From: Nothophaeocryptopus gaeumannii
Taxonomy: Eukaryota; Ascomycota; Dothideomycetes; Mycosphaerellales; Mycosphaerellaceae
Direction of reading: 5' to 3'
NCBI GenBank assembly: GCA_031771865.1
Contig: JASISA010000019.1
Location: 1,054,001-1,118,000, forward strand
Length of the DNA: 64,000 bases
Positions 42,801 to 52,252 of the stretch are shown one piece after another (the first letter of the stretch is position 1; each line of letters opens with the position of its first letter). The notes beneath the pieces were generated by a model. It had not been told where the DNA came from and searched no databases. It saw nothing but the letters and a program-made list of their open reading frames with translations. A program made the position numbers and the translations under genes.

Positions 42801-45800
42801 CTGGAGGATCCACTGGGCCAGCGATATCTGAGTGGATAACATCGTTCGTGTGGTGGCCCTGACGTATCTGACCCCGGTGCGGTCTTGACTTCATCCTGCC
42901 CTTAACACAGCCTTTACAGCGACAGTCGCCATCCGGCTTGAAGTGGTGCATGCCATCTACCATGTCAAACAGCTTGTTAAGGCTGTCGTCGCTCAAATGG
43001 CCCATCCGTTCATGCCATAGCCGCGACTTTGTACTGTAGGCGGTGTAGGCGTCGAGATCGTCGGCTAGTCAGATATCAAGGGCCAGCAGGCCACTCTTGT
43101 ATGTCGCTGAGAACTCGTATTTGCCCTGGACAATAGCGAGGCCACTTGGCTTCTTCCGGATGCCATCAATGCCGTCCCAGAGCCTGCCGAGAGAGAGCAG
43201 ATTAGCGCCAACATTTGGAGCGTAGTGAACATCAGGAACCCTAAGCAGGCGTGTCTTGCCGCCGTGAACCCTGCAAAGTAGCTGTATGGTGCCAATACTG
43301 ATTGGTGTAATTTCAGTGCCGCCAATGCCACGCGAGGTAGATCCAATGACAGGTTTGAGGTCAATAAACACATCCTTTCTGCCGATAAGGTGGCCGTTTG
43401 CGCCTGAGTCGAGGATCCATACGTTGTACAGGTTGTGTGGGTCTGTCACAGCGGCCATGTTGTACCTAGGCATTGGTGCCCAGTCAGATGAGGCGTGCGA
43501 AGGGGCGTGTTTGTCCAAAGGAGCCTCTTCTGCGTTCTTTGCTGAGCCAAGTATTAGCATGTAATGCTTACTTAGCTGTTGACTCGATTGTTGATTTGCC
43601 ATGCCCATCACGCTAATGCCTTGGTCATCTTCTTCGCTGTCCGCACGCTGACGCTTCCTGTTGCCTTGCTTTGGAAACCACGGTGGTGCCTTGTGTGGAT
43701 CCTGAACCAGCAGACCTTTGGATTGTGATGCTTCTTGCAATGTGGGCACTCTGGCCATCGAGGCTTGTCGCCGCTATAGCTATCTTTGTTGGGGTTGTTG
43801 TTGCGGTGACTGTTGTAAAAGACCTCGGTCGATCCGACTGGTTTGAAGTTTGATGCTGCCGCAATAGCTTCGACCAAAGTGGCTTTTTGTCTTGCCCTCT
43901 TCCACCAGTAAGGAATGCTGGAGGAAGTAGGCCACAATGAAGGGCTGGTACGATTCGCCAAGTGCAATCAAAAAACAGTCGACAACAAAGGGCTCCCCTG
44001 GGTCGGATTCATTTACTGATGCAGCGTCGCCAGTCGAGCTGAGTCTCTTGATGTCGTCCCACAGCTTCTTAATTTCTTGCCCAAGCTTGCTAGGGTTGTT
44101 GTCGAAATCTGCAATGCTGATCTGGAGCAACTTTGCCTTTGCACGACGGTAGATGTTAGTCGTGTTGCCCTTGAAATGGGTCTTGAGATCTTCGAGTGCC
44201 TGTTGCACTGTCTTGTCGTCTTTCTTAGCGAGGTCCAGCTTGCTGCTGGCTATGTCGCCGCAGACGTTGTCAACCTCAGCATAGGCTTTGATGCGGTCTT
44301 CAGTCCACTTGTCGACACGTTTTGCCAATGCAGCTTCCTCATCACCGACCTGGCGGGTTGGCTTGGCTTGCAACACGTGATTGTATCCCTTGATGAGGAG
44401 CTTGTTAGTGATCTTCTTGATCCAAACAGGCCATTGCTCGGGGTCGGTGAGCAGCTCGATAGTATCTTCTTTGGTGGAAGCCATAATAGATAGAAAAACA
44501 TTCCAACCATCGTTGCTCAGCGTCTGCAGTTCGCTTTGGCTGTTGTGGTTACGGCAAAGATGGGGATACCCTAGCTTGCTCGCCCTACCGCTCGCCCTAC
44601 TGTTCGCTTTGGCTGTTATTGGCTGATCTGGAACGCTCCGATCATTGTAGCCCAACATCTGCATTTTGCTTTGGCTATAGTTGGCTGATCTGGAACGCTC
44701 CGATCATTGTAGCCCAACGCCTGCATTTCGCTTTGGCTGTTGTTGGCTAATCCAGAACGCTCTGATTGTTGTTGCTCAGCGCCGAATATATATGGAGAGT
44801 TGTTTCAGGTGACTATGCTGCCCAACAAAGAACATGACTCAGAGGTTCAGTGTTCAGCTGGCGGTGTCCTCAAGCTGCCTTGGGAGTCGTTGGGGATCCT
44901 GCTACAAGATGGTTAGCTATGCTTTCAAAAACTTGCAAAAGGTCGTCGGATTGGGCATCATTTTTGAAGCTGTTAGGATCTGCAATCCCTGGACCCTTTT
45001 TCTGGTTCCTCCCAGGAAACAGCCGAGGCAGAGAGTTAGATAGAGGGAGCACAGAATTGATGTTGCTCTTTCGATTGGTGATGGTTTCGAGTGCGTCGAA
45101 AAGGCAGAAATCGCTCAGGGCCGTGTCGCCTATGGCATCGAGATTCTTATCGCAGTCTCGTAGTGTTGCATCTTATAAAAGATTGGATATATGCGACACG
45201 GTCATAGATTAGAGCGCAGAGCCGGGCTCATAACCTGTTGAAATATGTCGAACGCAGTGGCAGCAAGAAAGAGTAAGTGTGTTGTAGAAGTCTAAGTACA
45301 ACCTGCGCCTAGAGACCCTTTTTGATCTCCTGCACTAGCGTGTGCACGTGCGCTCAGTACTGCTCCTTTAACACTAACGAAAGGGCGACAAAAGTGACCC
45401 GGGGGCAGACATTAGCTACCTGATGTCTGACTGTGCAACTGATGAAACCCTGGATGAGCCTCCGCAAGAACATAACTGCGTTGCACCTGCGGGAGTCAGC
45501 CTGATCTCTGTGAACGTTGGCGATCATCAGCGCGCTATCGGAGAGAATACTGGAGTGTTACAACAGTCATGCGTCTCAAGCTTTGAAGGCAGCCCACGTC
45601 GCGTGAGAGTTGACCGAAAGCTGGTCTGTCCTCGCAAAGGATGCGAACACCAAGGAACCTTCCCAAGACCCTTCGAGCTTCAGCGACACATCGGACGAAG
45701 CACGATCGCCAGAAGATTTTCCAGTGTCCATTTCTTGGATGCTTCAAAGGACGCTCTTTGACTGCCTTCTCGCGCTCCGACAAGCTCACAGACCACATCA

Positions 45801-46504
45801 GAAAATGTCATCATGCGGACCAGATGGCGAAGTGTCCCGTCGATAACTGTAAGCTGGCCGAGACAACTCTGGATCTCCTATGCGCGCACATCGTGCACGC
45901 ACACATAATTGAGACACGCGTTACCCTCGTCGGCATTGTCAACGCTGGAGACGGTCGTTACTGCAAGTGTTCGGATCGGCGATGCAGGAAGTCAGTCAAG
46001 CTTGCCAAGCTTGCTGAACATGTAATGACACACAGCGGCGAAGATCTGGAAGACATGGAGCCAAGCCTAGTTGATGAGAGCTACGCTGTTGTTCGACAAC
46101 GCCGTGATAACACCCCAGACAGCGGCACTTGCCCTGACGTCCAAGTTCGACCCATCTGTCCGGTTTGCAAGGTTGAATTCTACTCACACGAGGAATTTCC
46201 GGCGCATCTCTTGCAGACACATCTGAGTCGTCCGCGGGCTCAAGCAGTCGACTACTCTGACGCGAAAACGGCTGGCCGGTGGTGGAGCATCTTGAAGGTT
46301 GAGAGCTGGCAATACCACCGCACTCGCAGTGGCGAATTTGAACGTGCTCTTTGCAGTAGAAGCAAAGACGAGTGCGATGGTGCGGCCAGCTGTACGCGTC
46401 CGAAAGAAGAGCTCATCGTCGAGCTCAGGCCTTTCCGTCGAAAGATGCTCCGCATATGTCCAGAATTCCTTGGTGTCAGAGCAATCTTCGAGGATCTTTT
46501 GTAG
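39855..46504 (+). CDS. C2H2 zinc-finger protein interrupted in intron 1 by a Copia element
   Basis: Exon 1 (39855-39973) encodes an acidic, Trp-rich start, MSDNIAPELQDSWMDDFNWI and DWNDFDWAGFETEA, resembling an activation segment. The intron 39974-45415 (CCAG|gtgagt ... cattag|C) is 5442 bp, of which 5375 bp are retrotransposon plus one target duplication; without them it would be 67 bp. Exon 2 (45416-46504) encodes C2H2-type fingers: LVCPRKGCEHQGTFPRPFEL with RH, FQCPFLGCFKGRSLTAFSRS with DHIRKCH, KCPVDNCKLAETTLDLLCAH, and ICPVCKVEFYSHEEFPAHLL with TH. A frame change at 45689-45693, equal to one missing base, lies between finger 1 and its second His. Likely a nuclear DNA-binding regulator. 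Whether the long intron still splices is unknown. Confidence 0.75.
39999..40003 (+). repeat. Target-site duplication, left copy (CTAAC)
   Basis: Five bases directly before the left LTR, repeated exactly at 45374-45378. Five-base duplications are typical of Ty1/Copia integrases. CTAAC is also the fungal branch-point consensus. Confidence 0.93.
40004..40141 (-). repeat. 3' LTR of Copia element
   Basis: 138 bp, tgttgaaatatg ... ctcctttaaca on the plus strand, identical base for base to the copy at 45236-45373. Short terminal inverted ends TGTTA/TAACA are present. Confidence 0.95.
40142..40152 (-). other. Polypurine tract of Copia element
   Basis: Reads gcgagggggga on the element's sense strand and directly abuts the 3' LTR, the position where plus-strand DNA synthesis is primed. 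Confidence 0.8.
40287..40706 (-). CDS. Copia RNase H segment
   Basis: Open stretch with the Copia RNase H signature WQSKRQPTVALSTCEAELV, then AAKEAIWLQDLLRELG, VIYGDNAGAVALSRNP and HIGIQHAWQREKV, ending near TADGLTKPLPK. It degrades the RNA strand during reverse transcription. It is separated from the reverse-transcriptase segment by stops and frame changes between 40706 and 41065, where further pol sequence (DELRQRYQSAVGSLMYAM) is readable. Confidence 0.88.
   Translation of the reverse strand: MISWQSKRQPTVALSTCEAELVGQTQAAKEAIWLQDLLRELGHEQLGATVIYGDNAGAVALSRNPRYHSRTKHIGIQHAWQREKVDEGVIDVQWIETKKQTADGLTKPLPKRGIRWVQTFTWAKKGYHVIRRSKPTIGQ
41065..41928 (-). CDS. Copia reverse transcriptase segment
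   Basis: Contains the RT core: KWVFKIKLNADGSINKYKAR, VVRGFEQQEGSDYNEVFAPT, QMDVNTAFLYGNIDEEVYVE, LLKALYGLKQSPRIWYKTL and the catalytic YVDDLL in VAVYVDDLLVIG. The frame is lost after LGQR in a run of AG dinucleotides near 41130; the next block continues in another frame. Normal polyprotein position for Copia, downstream of integrase. Confidence 0.93.
   Translation of the reverse strand: MVFHAVMAFNLANQYADWILNEPRTIEEAQARFDWSKWNKATDAEYESLRKNKTWRLKKRSLINGKILKGKWVFKIKLNADGSINKYKARWVVRGFEQQEGSDYNEVFAPTVKPMSYKILFALSAARGWRIDQMDVNTAFLYGNIDEEVYVEQPHGYEEGDDMVCSLLKALYGLKQSPRIWYKTLSEFLVSIGFTALASDLAVFVKGSTIVAVYVDDLLVIGPDDAQIEETKGALSRRFNMTDLGPCYSYLGMTVRRDWKKRTICLGQRELTFSASWNSTGSGVMGV
42340..43005 (-). CDS. 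Copia integrase segment
   Basis: Holds the pre-integrase zinc region (MGHLSDDSLNKLFD ... CRCKGCVKGRMKSR) and the catalytic core with HSDIAGPVDPPGFDGSRYFI, HIHFDRAGENRSNELAAFAY and TEQHQANGYAEVLNNKLED, which carry the D,D,E triad. The frame shifts near 42452, equal to one lost C/G; the rest of the domain (SPHARLDCTPYEKRTGLRPN) is in the neighbouring frame. Confidence 0.92.
   Translation of the reverse strand: MGHLSDDSLNKLFDMVDGMHHFKPDGDCRCKGCVKGRMKSRPHRGQIRQGHHTNDVIHSDIAGPVDPPGFDGSRYFITVLDGYDHCAEVVPLRQRSEGPSTLINYMLRNVRPELPFRHIHFDRAGENRSNELAAFAYDHGIILEYTDTEQHQANGYAEVLNNKLEDRLMPTMLTAGLDPRYLPTSVTALHMPDWTARRMRSVQACAQTLPTSARLAVLLPC
43069..43758 (-). CDS. Copia aspartic protease segment
   Basis: The active site is in NVWILDSGANGHLIGRKDVF (D-S-G-A triad typical of Copia, in place of D-T-G). 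It is followed by VHYAPNVGANLLSLGRL, the conserved strand before the integrase zinc region. It overlaps the zinc-knuckle frame by a shift at about 43704 that corresponds to one missing base after CW. Confidence 0.88.
   Translation of the reverse strand: MARVPTLQEASQSKGLLVQDPHKAPPWFPKQGNRKRQRADSEEDDQGISVMGMANQQSSQQLSKHYMLILGSAKNAEEAPLDKHAPSHASSDWAPMPRYNMAAVTDPHNLYNVWILDSGANGHLIGRKDVFIDLKPVIGSTSRGIGGTEITPISIGTIQLLCRVHGGKTRLLRVPDVHYAPNVGANLLSLGRLWDGIDGIRKKPSGLAIVQGKYEFSATYKSGLLALDI
43608..44483 (-). CDS. Copia gag segment with zinc knuckle
   Basis: Gag starts at ATG 44483 (MASTKEDTIELLTDPEQWPV) and continues in one frame to about 43930, with the Copia-gag blocks RAKAKLLQISIADFDNNPSK and LGQEIKKLWDDIKRL. 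The nucleic-acid-binding knuckle CPHCKKHHNPKVC (C-x2-C-x3-H-x4-C) is in the next frame around 43740-43780. A frame change near 43900-43930 separates the two. Gag forms the virus-like particle. Confidence 0.85.
45224..45235 (-). other. Primer-binding site of Copia element (initiator tRNA-Met anticodon arm)
   Basis: The plus strand reads gggctcataacc directly next to the 5' LTR with no gap. This equals the anticodon stem-loop of fungal initiator tRNA-Met, so the element's own strand is complementary to it. Priming from an internally cleaved tRNA half is known for Drosophila copia and yeast Ty5. Confidence 0.8.
45236..45373 (-). repeat. 5' LTR of Copia element
   Basis: Identical to the 138 bp LTR at 40004-40141. 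Transcription of the element would start here and run leftward, antisense to the host gene. Confidence 0.95.
45374..45378 (+). repeat. Target-site duplication, right copy (CTAAC), probable retained branch site
   Basis: Matches 39999-40003. It lies 37 bases before the 3' splice site at 45415, within the usual branch-to-acceptor distance of small fungal introns. Confidence 0.9.
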
Positions 46505-48872
46505 GAATTTCTCGTAGTACAACAAAGCTTGTGCGTGCATCGTAACGGTCTAGATAACGAGCAAACTGTCGGCCGAGTGGACCTTCAGATCGATGCAAGT
46601 TGGGGAAACGGTCAGTACCAAAGGCGTCTGGATTTCTGGCTTTTCTTAATTTAGGCAGAAAAGAGAAACAGTCACTCGTTCGAGTGGTCCTCCATTTCCT
46701 TACTTGCTGTTGATCTCGCCGTCTGGGTATCATCACATCAGGACTCGGTGTCTCACGCAACGCATTGTGTGTGCAGTAGTGTTGCTTCGGACGTCGACTG
46801 CTTTCAGACAAGTGGACTCCTCGAGAAGCTTAGAGTACTCGATCATTAATTTTATGCTTCGCTGCACTGTCCAACGACTCTTTTCATTCTCTCCTCTGCG
46901 GTAGGTCATGGTGTCAAGAGCGATGTCAAGACGAACCTTCGTTCTAGGCATTATACAGCAGGAATATCATAGAGTTGTAGAGTATGACAGGTCTGGAGGA
47001 GCAAGAATGTCGAGCGGCTCTATAGACATTCGTCAGAGCAGCCCAACATCATATCCACGATTCCGATCTAAATCATGGAACATTCAGATGAGGCTCTCCA
47101 CACAGCTGCAGCTATGGCTGCACTCGAGCTTGCGTCGAGACACACGGCGTCTGTCGTTTCCAACGAGCTGGTGTATCTTCACACGTTATCGTGAAGGACT
47201 GTACACTTCCCTGCAGACCGATCCAGAAGCCTGGATATAATTCAAGCAGAGTTCCAAGGCACGCGAGAATTGCGATATTGACTGGCATGGGTTGGCTGCC
47301 CTGTATTTGACACACCAATCTCCATGGTTGATAGTTCTCATCTGAACGGCGCGAGTTAGCAGACGATCCCGACATTGCAGTGAGTCGCCTGTGCTAGAAA
47401 CACGAAACGGCGCGCTTTGGACGTGTGCAGACGCGCGATGGCCCTGCTCATAGTTTTGAAGTAGCTGGCGAGGTGACACTGTTGTTGTGCAGCCAATAAA
47501 CGCTTCAACCTCGAAAATGTAGGAAAGCAAGTATAAGAGACTAAGCTATCTATCGAGGTATTACCTACTATATTTCATTATATATATAGTTCTGAAGAGT
47601 GTCAAGCTGATTGGAGCGAAGAGACGACTTCGTGAGGCCGTCAGTTCTCGCTTTCGTCTTAGAGCATGAATGATGGTGGTGCGACACACGGCGGTACAGG
47701 CATGTGTTGTTGAAGGAAGCATGCTGCCGAGTGTCGTTCTGTCGATATCCGCCGAGACTGCTCTACCGCTAGTCACCTTAGCCTTTGCTGCACCTCGTCA
47801 ATCATCGACGCCAATCGCCAGACGCTGCTTCTAGTTGACTAGGGCGACTCGGCCACAACTTCAGCAATTCCGATGCCCTTTGCTTGCGATACAGCACCAA
47901 TTCTGCACCCAGCGTCGGCAGATGTGAGGTGTCCGTGATGGCTCTTCTTTTGCCGGAAAGCAAAGGTGATTGCGAGATGCTGAACCAAACACTTCGCGGC
48001 ATGGATGCTCTCACAATCGGGGGAGGCTTCTATGGCGATTGCATGTGGTATCATGCATCCCCGCGAGTTTCTTGATTTAGAGTTTCGGAATGTTTTGCAC
48101 GCGAAAGATGCGGATTTGCAACAATCACTTCTTCGGCTGTGTTGTTGGTTAAGCCGAGAGGGCGTAGTCGGACTCTCGTTGGAAGAGCAGTCGATTATGA
48201 GAGAAGGGACGAGTTTGGAAAGGTGAAGTTGCTGGCCAACCCGGCCTCGAGCAGGTGTTTGCGGATTGGAGTGGGTCCGGGACGTGAAACCTTAGCCAGA
48301 TTATCCTGGTCTACTGTAGCCGATCATCAAGGGGCCAGCGCGGTGGAACAGCGGCCACTTTTTGGAGACATCGAAGGAGGCGGACATTAGTGTTCACGAG
48401 ATACCGACTGTCACACCAACACCACCCACAACACCACCGCTCCTTCACGACACTAACGACGACGACGACGTGGGCAGGCCTGGCAGGAACAGCGCGTTCT
48501 CACTCTTCCCGGGCAGGAGACAGTGCCCGAGTGTTTGGCGCTGCAAGCGCTCGTTACAACGTTCAGCCACTCGCATTTCACCACAGATCGTCGAGGAAGC
48601 ACACACCGGAACACCGACAACGACTTCGCCTCGTCTTTGCGCTCTGGCAGCGCCCTGACCCTCTTTTCACGCCGATACGCGATACACGCCCGATCCATAC
48701 ACCACCTGCCGCCACCGAGCTTTCGCCATTGCATACTCGAAACACTACTACACAGCATTCCCCTGCCATGCTGCATGCGAGACAACGACCCTCCGACTCT
48801 ACGTGACCGCGCCGCGCGAACGGCAAAGGGTCGTTGGTGTCGGGCCGCTGCCCACACGACACATCATCTCTA
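46505..48872. other. Long stretch without a supported gene
   Basis: About 2.4 kb. On the minus strand, frames at 46733-46951 (RTKVRLDIALDTMTYRRGEN), 47186-47530 and 47839-48054 have some coding look and could be exons of a 2EXR-like or other gene, but no start, splice chain or stop could be made to agree. The AT-rich piece near 47570-47600 (tatatatag) is plain spacer. The stretch 48380-48870 is very rich in CAC/ACC/CGA words and is probably the 5' leader of the Tea4-like gene. Confidence 0.4.
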
Positions 48873-51800
48873 ATGGCGCGTCCCAACATTCTGCGAGCGG
48901 ATACTCTCGACTTGCAAGACACCAACAACCCGTCCGCCGCCGAGCACCCCAAGCAGACGCACACCAACGGCAACGCTCCTCACGTGGCAGCACAAGTACA
49001 CCAAGTGCTAGAAGAACGGCATTCCGAAGAGCTGTCGCTCGCGGAGGCCTGGAACACTCAATCCACTCTGGCGGACGACAGCGAGGCAACGAAGAATGGC
49101 AGCGACGAGCATGACCACATGAGCAACAATGGCTCGCGTGACAGCGAGGACGGTGGGGATGGCGTTGAGTCGGAGGCGGATGCAGACGATGATGCAGACA
49201 TGATGGACAGGATATCAAGTTCGCCAAGCATTGACGATGGTGGGTACCGCCCTTTGCACAACCCATTGCTGCGCGCAAACAGGTATTGGCCACGTCGGTC
49301 ATCCAGCTTGTCGCCAGAGATCACCTCAACACAAACACGCGAGTCTTTCAACCAGACCGCAGATCGCACACCCGAGTCTTCGCCATTCATGAACACTCCT
49401 CAGCATCTTCCACTGCTGAAGTCCAGAATGGCGGGATACCGCCGCTTTCCGATTGCAATGCAACCGGACTTAGGCTCCTCCCCTTTCAACGAGTCACCGC
49501 TCAAGACTCTGCACCACCCTGCTAGTCATAGCAGGCAACTAATCACAGCGCCGAAGCATCATCAATTGGGTAGGTATGACCGGGATACCGGACCTCGACG
49601 CGCCATGGACGAGGACCGCTTTGACGAGAGACTGGGAAATAGCACTCACCTGCTTAGCGTGCCTGACCGGACCGCCAGCTTGCGCCGAGACGATAATTCG
49701 GATCAGGAGGCACCAGTATGCGGGGCCAGGAGCCCAATTTCGAGTCCTTTCCGCGACAACCCTTTCGCACGGAGTCTCTCAAACTTCCGCATTGACTCAT
49801 TGGAGAAGTCACCCAGCCTTTCGAGCATTGACAGTATCGACCTGGAAGACGTGCTTCTTCCCATCGATGATCCGCTACTCGACAGACCGCTCTCGCCCCC
49901 TGGGTCTGCAGGATCTGCTGCGTCCTGGTATAGTATACCGGATTCCACTTCGGACTCCAGCACCACTACGGAGGACTCTACAATTCTTGATGATGACAAT
50001 GACGCTTTTCTTGATCTTGACGACCGCTTCATTGACTCCGGCTGGGGTTGCGATTGCTTACGTGAAGCAGAAGATATCGATTTCGAGTTCGTATACGCCC
50101 TGCATACATTCGTCGCCACGGTAGAAGGTCAAGCCAATGCCACCAAAGGTGATACAATGGTATTGCTGGATGACAGTAACAGCTACTGGTGGCTTGTGCG
50201 AGTAGTAAAAGACGGTAGCATTGGTGAGGCAACAATGCCTGCATACTATGCCTGCATGCTATGCCTGCCTACTTACACGTTTGCAGGCTATCTACCCGCC
50301 GAACACATCGAAACGCCGACCGAGAGATTAGCGCGCCTGAACAAGCACAGGAATATTGACGTTTGTTTGCTCTCTTACTCTGACAAATTAGGTGTCTGCT
50401 GACCTCTTGGACCCAGCTCTCTGCCAGAATGCTCAGCGACAACTCAGAAAAGTCCCGAAATCCGCTGAAGAAAGCGATGCGAAGACGAAATGCCAAAACG
50501 GTCCAATTCGCTGCGCCAACGTATGTAGAGGCATCCGATTACGACTACTCGACCGAGGATGAGGAGAACATGATCGATCCGCACTACGGGAGCACAGTTC
50601 AAGCAGAAGAGCCTGCGAAAGAAGAGCCTCAAGTCGAAGTTGAAGAGCCGCAGCAGGCTGAGTCGATACACCCTGAAGCCGAGAGGCGTTCAAGTACGGG
50701 TTCTAATCGTGCATCATTCGATCGCGAGCAGGCTGCGACAGCCGCACAGGCCTTGGCCGAAGCTGGTGTAACCGCCGATGGCCAAGGCCCCAAGCTAGTC
50801 GACAAGACTGGTGAGTTTGAGAGAACGAGTATTGATTCCGGCAGCATACCAACGCCTGGTGTAGAAGCGGCGCCTCTGAAGTCAAAACGGACGAGAAACA
50901 CAGACTCCTTCCTGAAAGACGACAGCCTCGAAACAAGGAAGATCACGCTCACTCCGGGTCTTCTCCGCGAGGAGTCCGCAAAGTCGCCAACAGCCGAAAG
51001 CACTAGGTCAACCAGCAGTGGCGAGACCCACACAAAGCAAAGCTCTCCCATTGAGCAGCCGCCGGCGAGGAAAGAGGTCAAGGAAAGGAAGAAAGAGGAG
51101 AAGCCCAAAAAGGGTGGCATGCTCAGCGGCCTTTTCAAGAGCAAGAAGAAGGACAAGAAAACGAGAGAAGATGCCAATGACACCGATAACGAAAAGGCGT
51201 CTGCGGAGCTGCAACGAGAATCGCCCAGGGCCAGTCCTGTGCCGAGCAGCAACGCTTCGCCGATCGAGAAGTCTTCAATCAGTCAACCGATTGGCATGCG
51301 CAACGGCTTCCAGGAGCTCACGCCCGAGGAGAACAGCATTGACTCCTCGAAAGAATCGAGCGAGGGATTTGTTGCCGAGCTTGAAGGTTCTGCGGTCGCG
51401 TACGAGATGGCGGCTGGATCGGAAGACAACGACCTGCAAAAACGAGTCGACTCCGAGGCTGTTACTGCACAGCAATCACCACAACAAGAAAAGAGTAGCG
51501 GCATTACAAATCCATTGTCGCTGGCACCGATCACTAACATTCTCAAACCAGGCGACAAGGAAGGCAAGCCGAAGAAGGCGAAGCGAGCGAAAAAGCGTGT
51601 TGAGCTGGACGACTTCGATTCACCTACTGACGATCCTCAGAATCCATTCTCGGATCAGGAAGAGGCTGAGCGGTTGTCTGAGAGCCCGGTGGAGATACCA
51701 TCGAACACATTCATGCACGGCACCGAATCTGTACATATTCCAATGCTCGGAGAAGAGGACGAGCCGACGGAGGAGGATGACGACGAGCCTGGCAGCCTTA

Positions 51801-52252
51801 CCAGCTCTCCGAGTATCATCGAGCATCCAGCCGAACCGCTCGAAGATGAAGGCGAGCTTGTTGAGGACAACGACCCCACGCCTACTGCTCGGTCGCCTCA
51901 GCCCAACGAGGTCACCCAAAACAAGCAGAACATCCTCCCACAGCGTGGCCCGTCGACCGATAGCAACGCGACGTCCTCGTCAGGGTCGTATCTGTCACCC
52001 AAAGCTCTGTCGCCTACTATCTCGACCCAGTCCTGGAGCGATGATTCTCTCAAGGCGTGGTTGGAAGATGGCAGCGAAGTCCGAGACATGCTCGTTATGA
52101 TACACGATAAGACTGGCGTCAAACCTGTGAAGCAAGACCACCCTTTGATGACAGGGTTATTTACGGAGCAGAGAAAGGGTGTGCAGGATTTGCAGAGTCA
52201 GTTGGATCAGTTGTTAGGTGGGTATTTGGAGAGGAAGGGGGTAAGTTTTTGA
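48873..52252 (+). CDS. Tea4/Bud14-like SH3-domain cell-polarity protein
   Basis: Three exons: 48873-50223, 50287-50360 and 50417-52252 (introns of 63 and 56 bp), about 1086 residues. ATG 48873 (MARPNILRADTLDLQ) is the first Met in frame. The N-terminal 400 residues are disordered and Ser/Asp-rich. The SH3 domain is split by intron 1: DFEFVYALHTFVATVEGQ, TMVLLDDSNSYWWLVRV, then GYLPAEHIETPTERLARLN. Just after it, RRRNAKTVQFAAP holds an RVxF-type motif (KTVQF), the docking site for protein phosphatase 1. The C-terminus has the conserved SLKAWLEDGSEVRDMLVMIH block. Yeast Bud14 and fission yeast Tea4 bring PP1 to growing tips and link microtubules with formins; the same role at hyphal tips is inferred. 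Confidence 0.9.
50235..50273 (+). repeat. Three 13 bp tandem repeats inside an intron
   Basis: Units atgcctgcatact, atgcctgcatgct and atgcctgcctact follow one another directly within the 63 bp intron that splits the SH3 domain. They make up most of the intron. Confidence 0.9.

Larger units (their letters stand above)
40004..45373 (-). mobile_element. Ty1/Copia LTR retrotransposon, full length (5370 bp)
   Basis: The element has two identical 138 bp LTRs beginning TG and ending CA, 5 bp target duplications (CTAAC), a primer-binding site touching the 5' LTR and a polypurine tract touching the 3' LTR. It lies on the minus strand, so its 5' end is at the right. Domain order along the element is gag with a CCHC knuckle, aspartic protease, integrase, reverse transcriptase, RNase H: the Copia order. 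The polyprotein frame is interrupted in several places, each shift equal to one lost base or a dinucleotide slip. Identical LTRs point to a young insertion. It sits inside the first intron of the C2H2 gene, in opposite orientation to it. Confidence 0.96.

Noticed and set aside
45224..45235. tRNA gene fragment
   Set aside because: Only the anticodon arm is present and it abuts an LTR, so it is the retrotransposon's primer site.
46733..47530. Possible 2EXR-like gene on the minus strand
   Set aside because: Some coding look, but no consistent start, splice chain or conserved opening block could be found.
50629..52100. Long frames within the Tea4-like gene (207 aa on minus, 360 aa on plus in another frame)
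   Set aside because: They are shadows of a Ser/Glu/Lys-rich coding sequence; the spliced Tea4 frame has clear domains.
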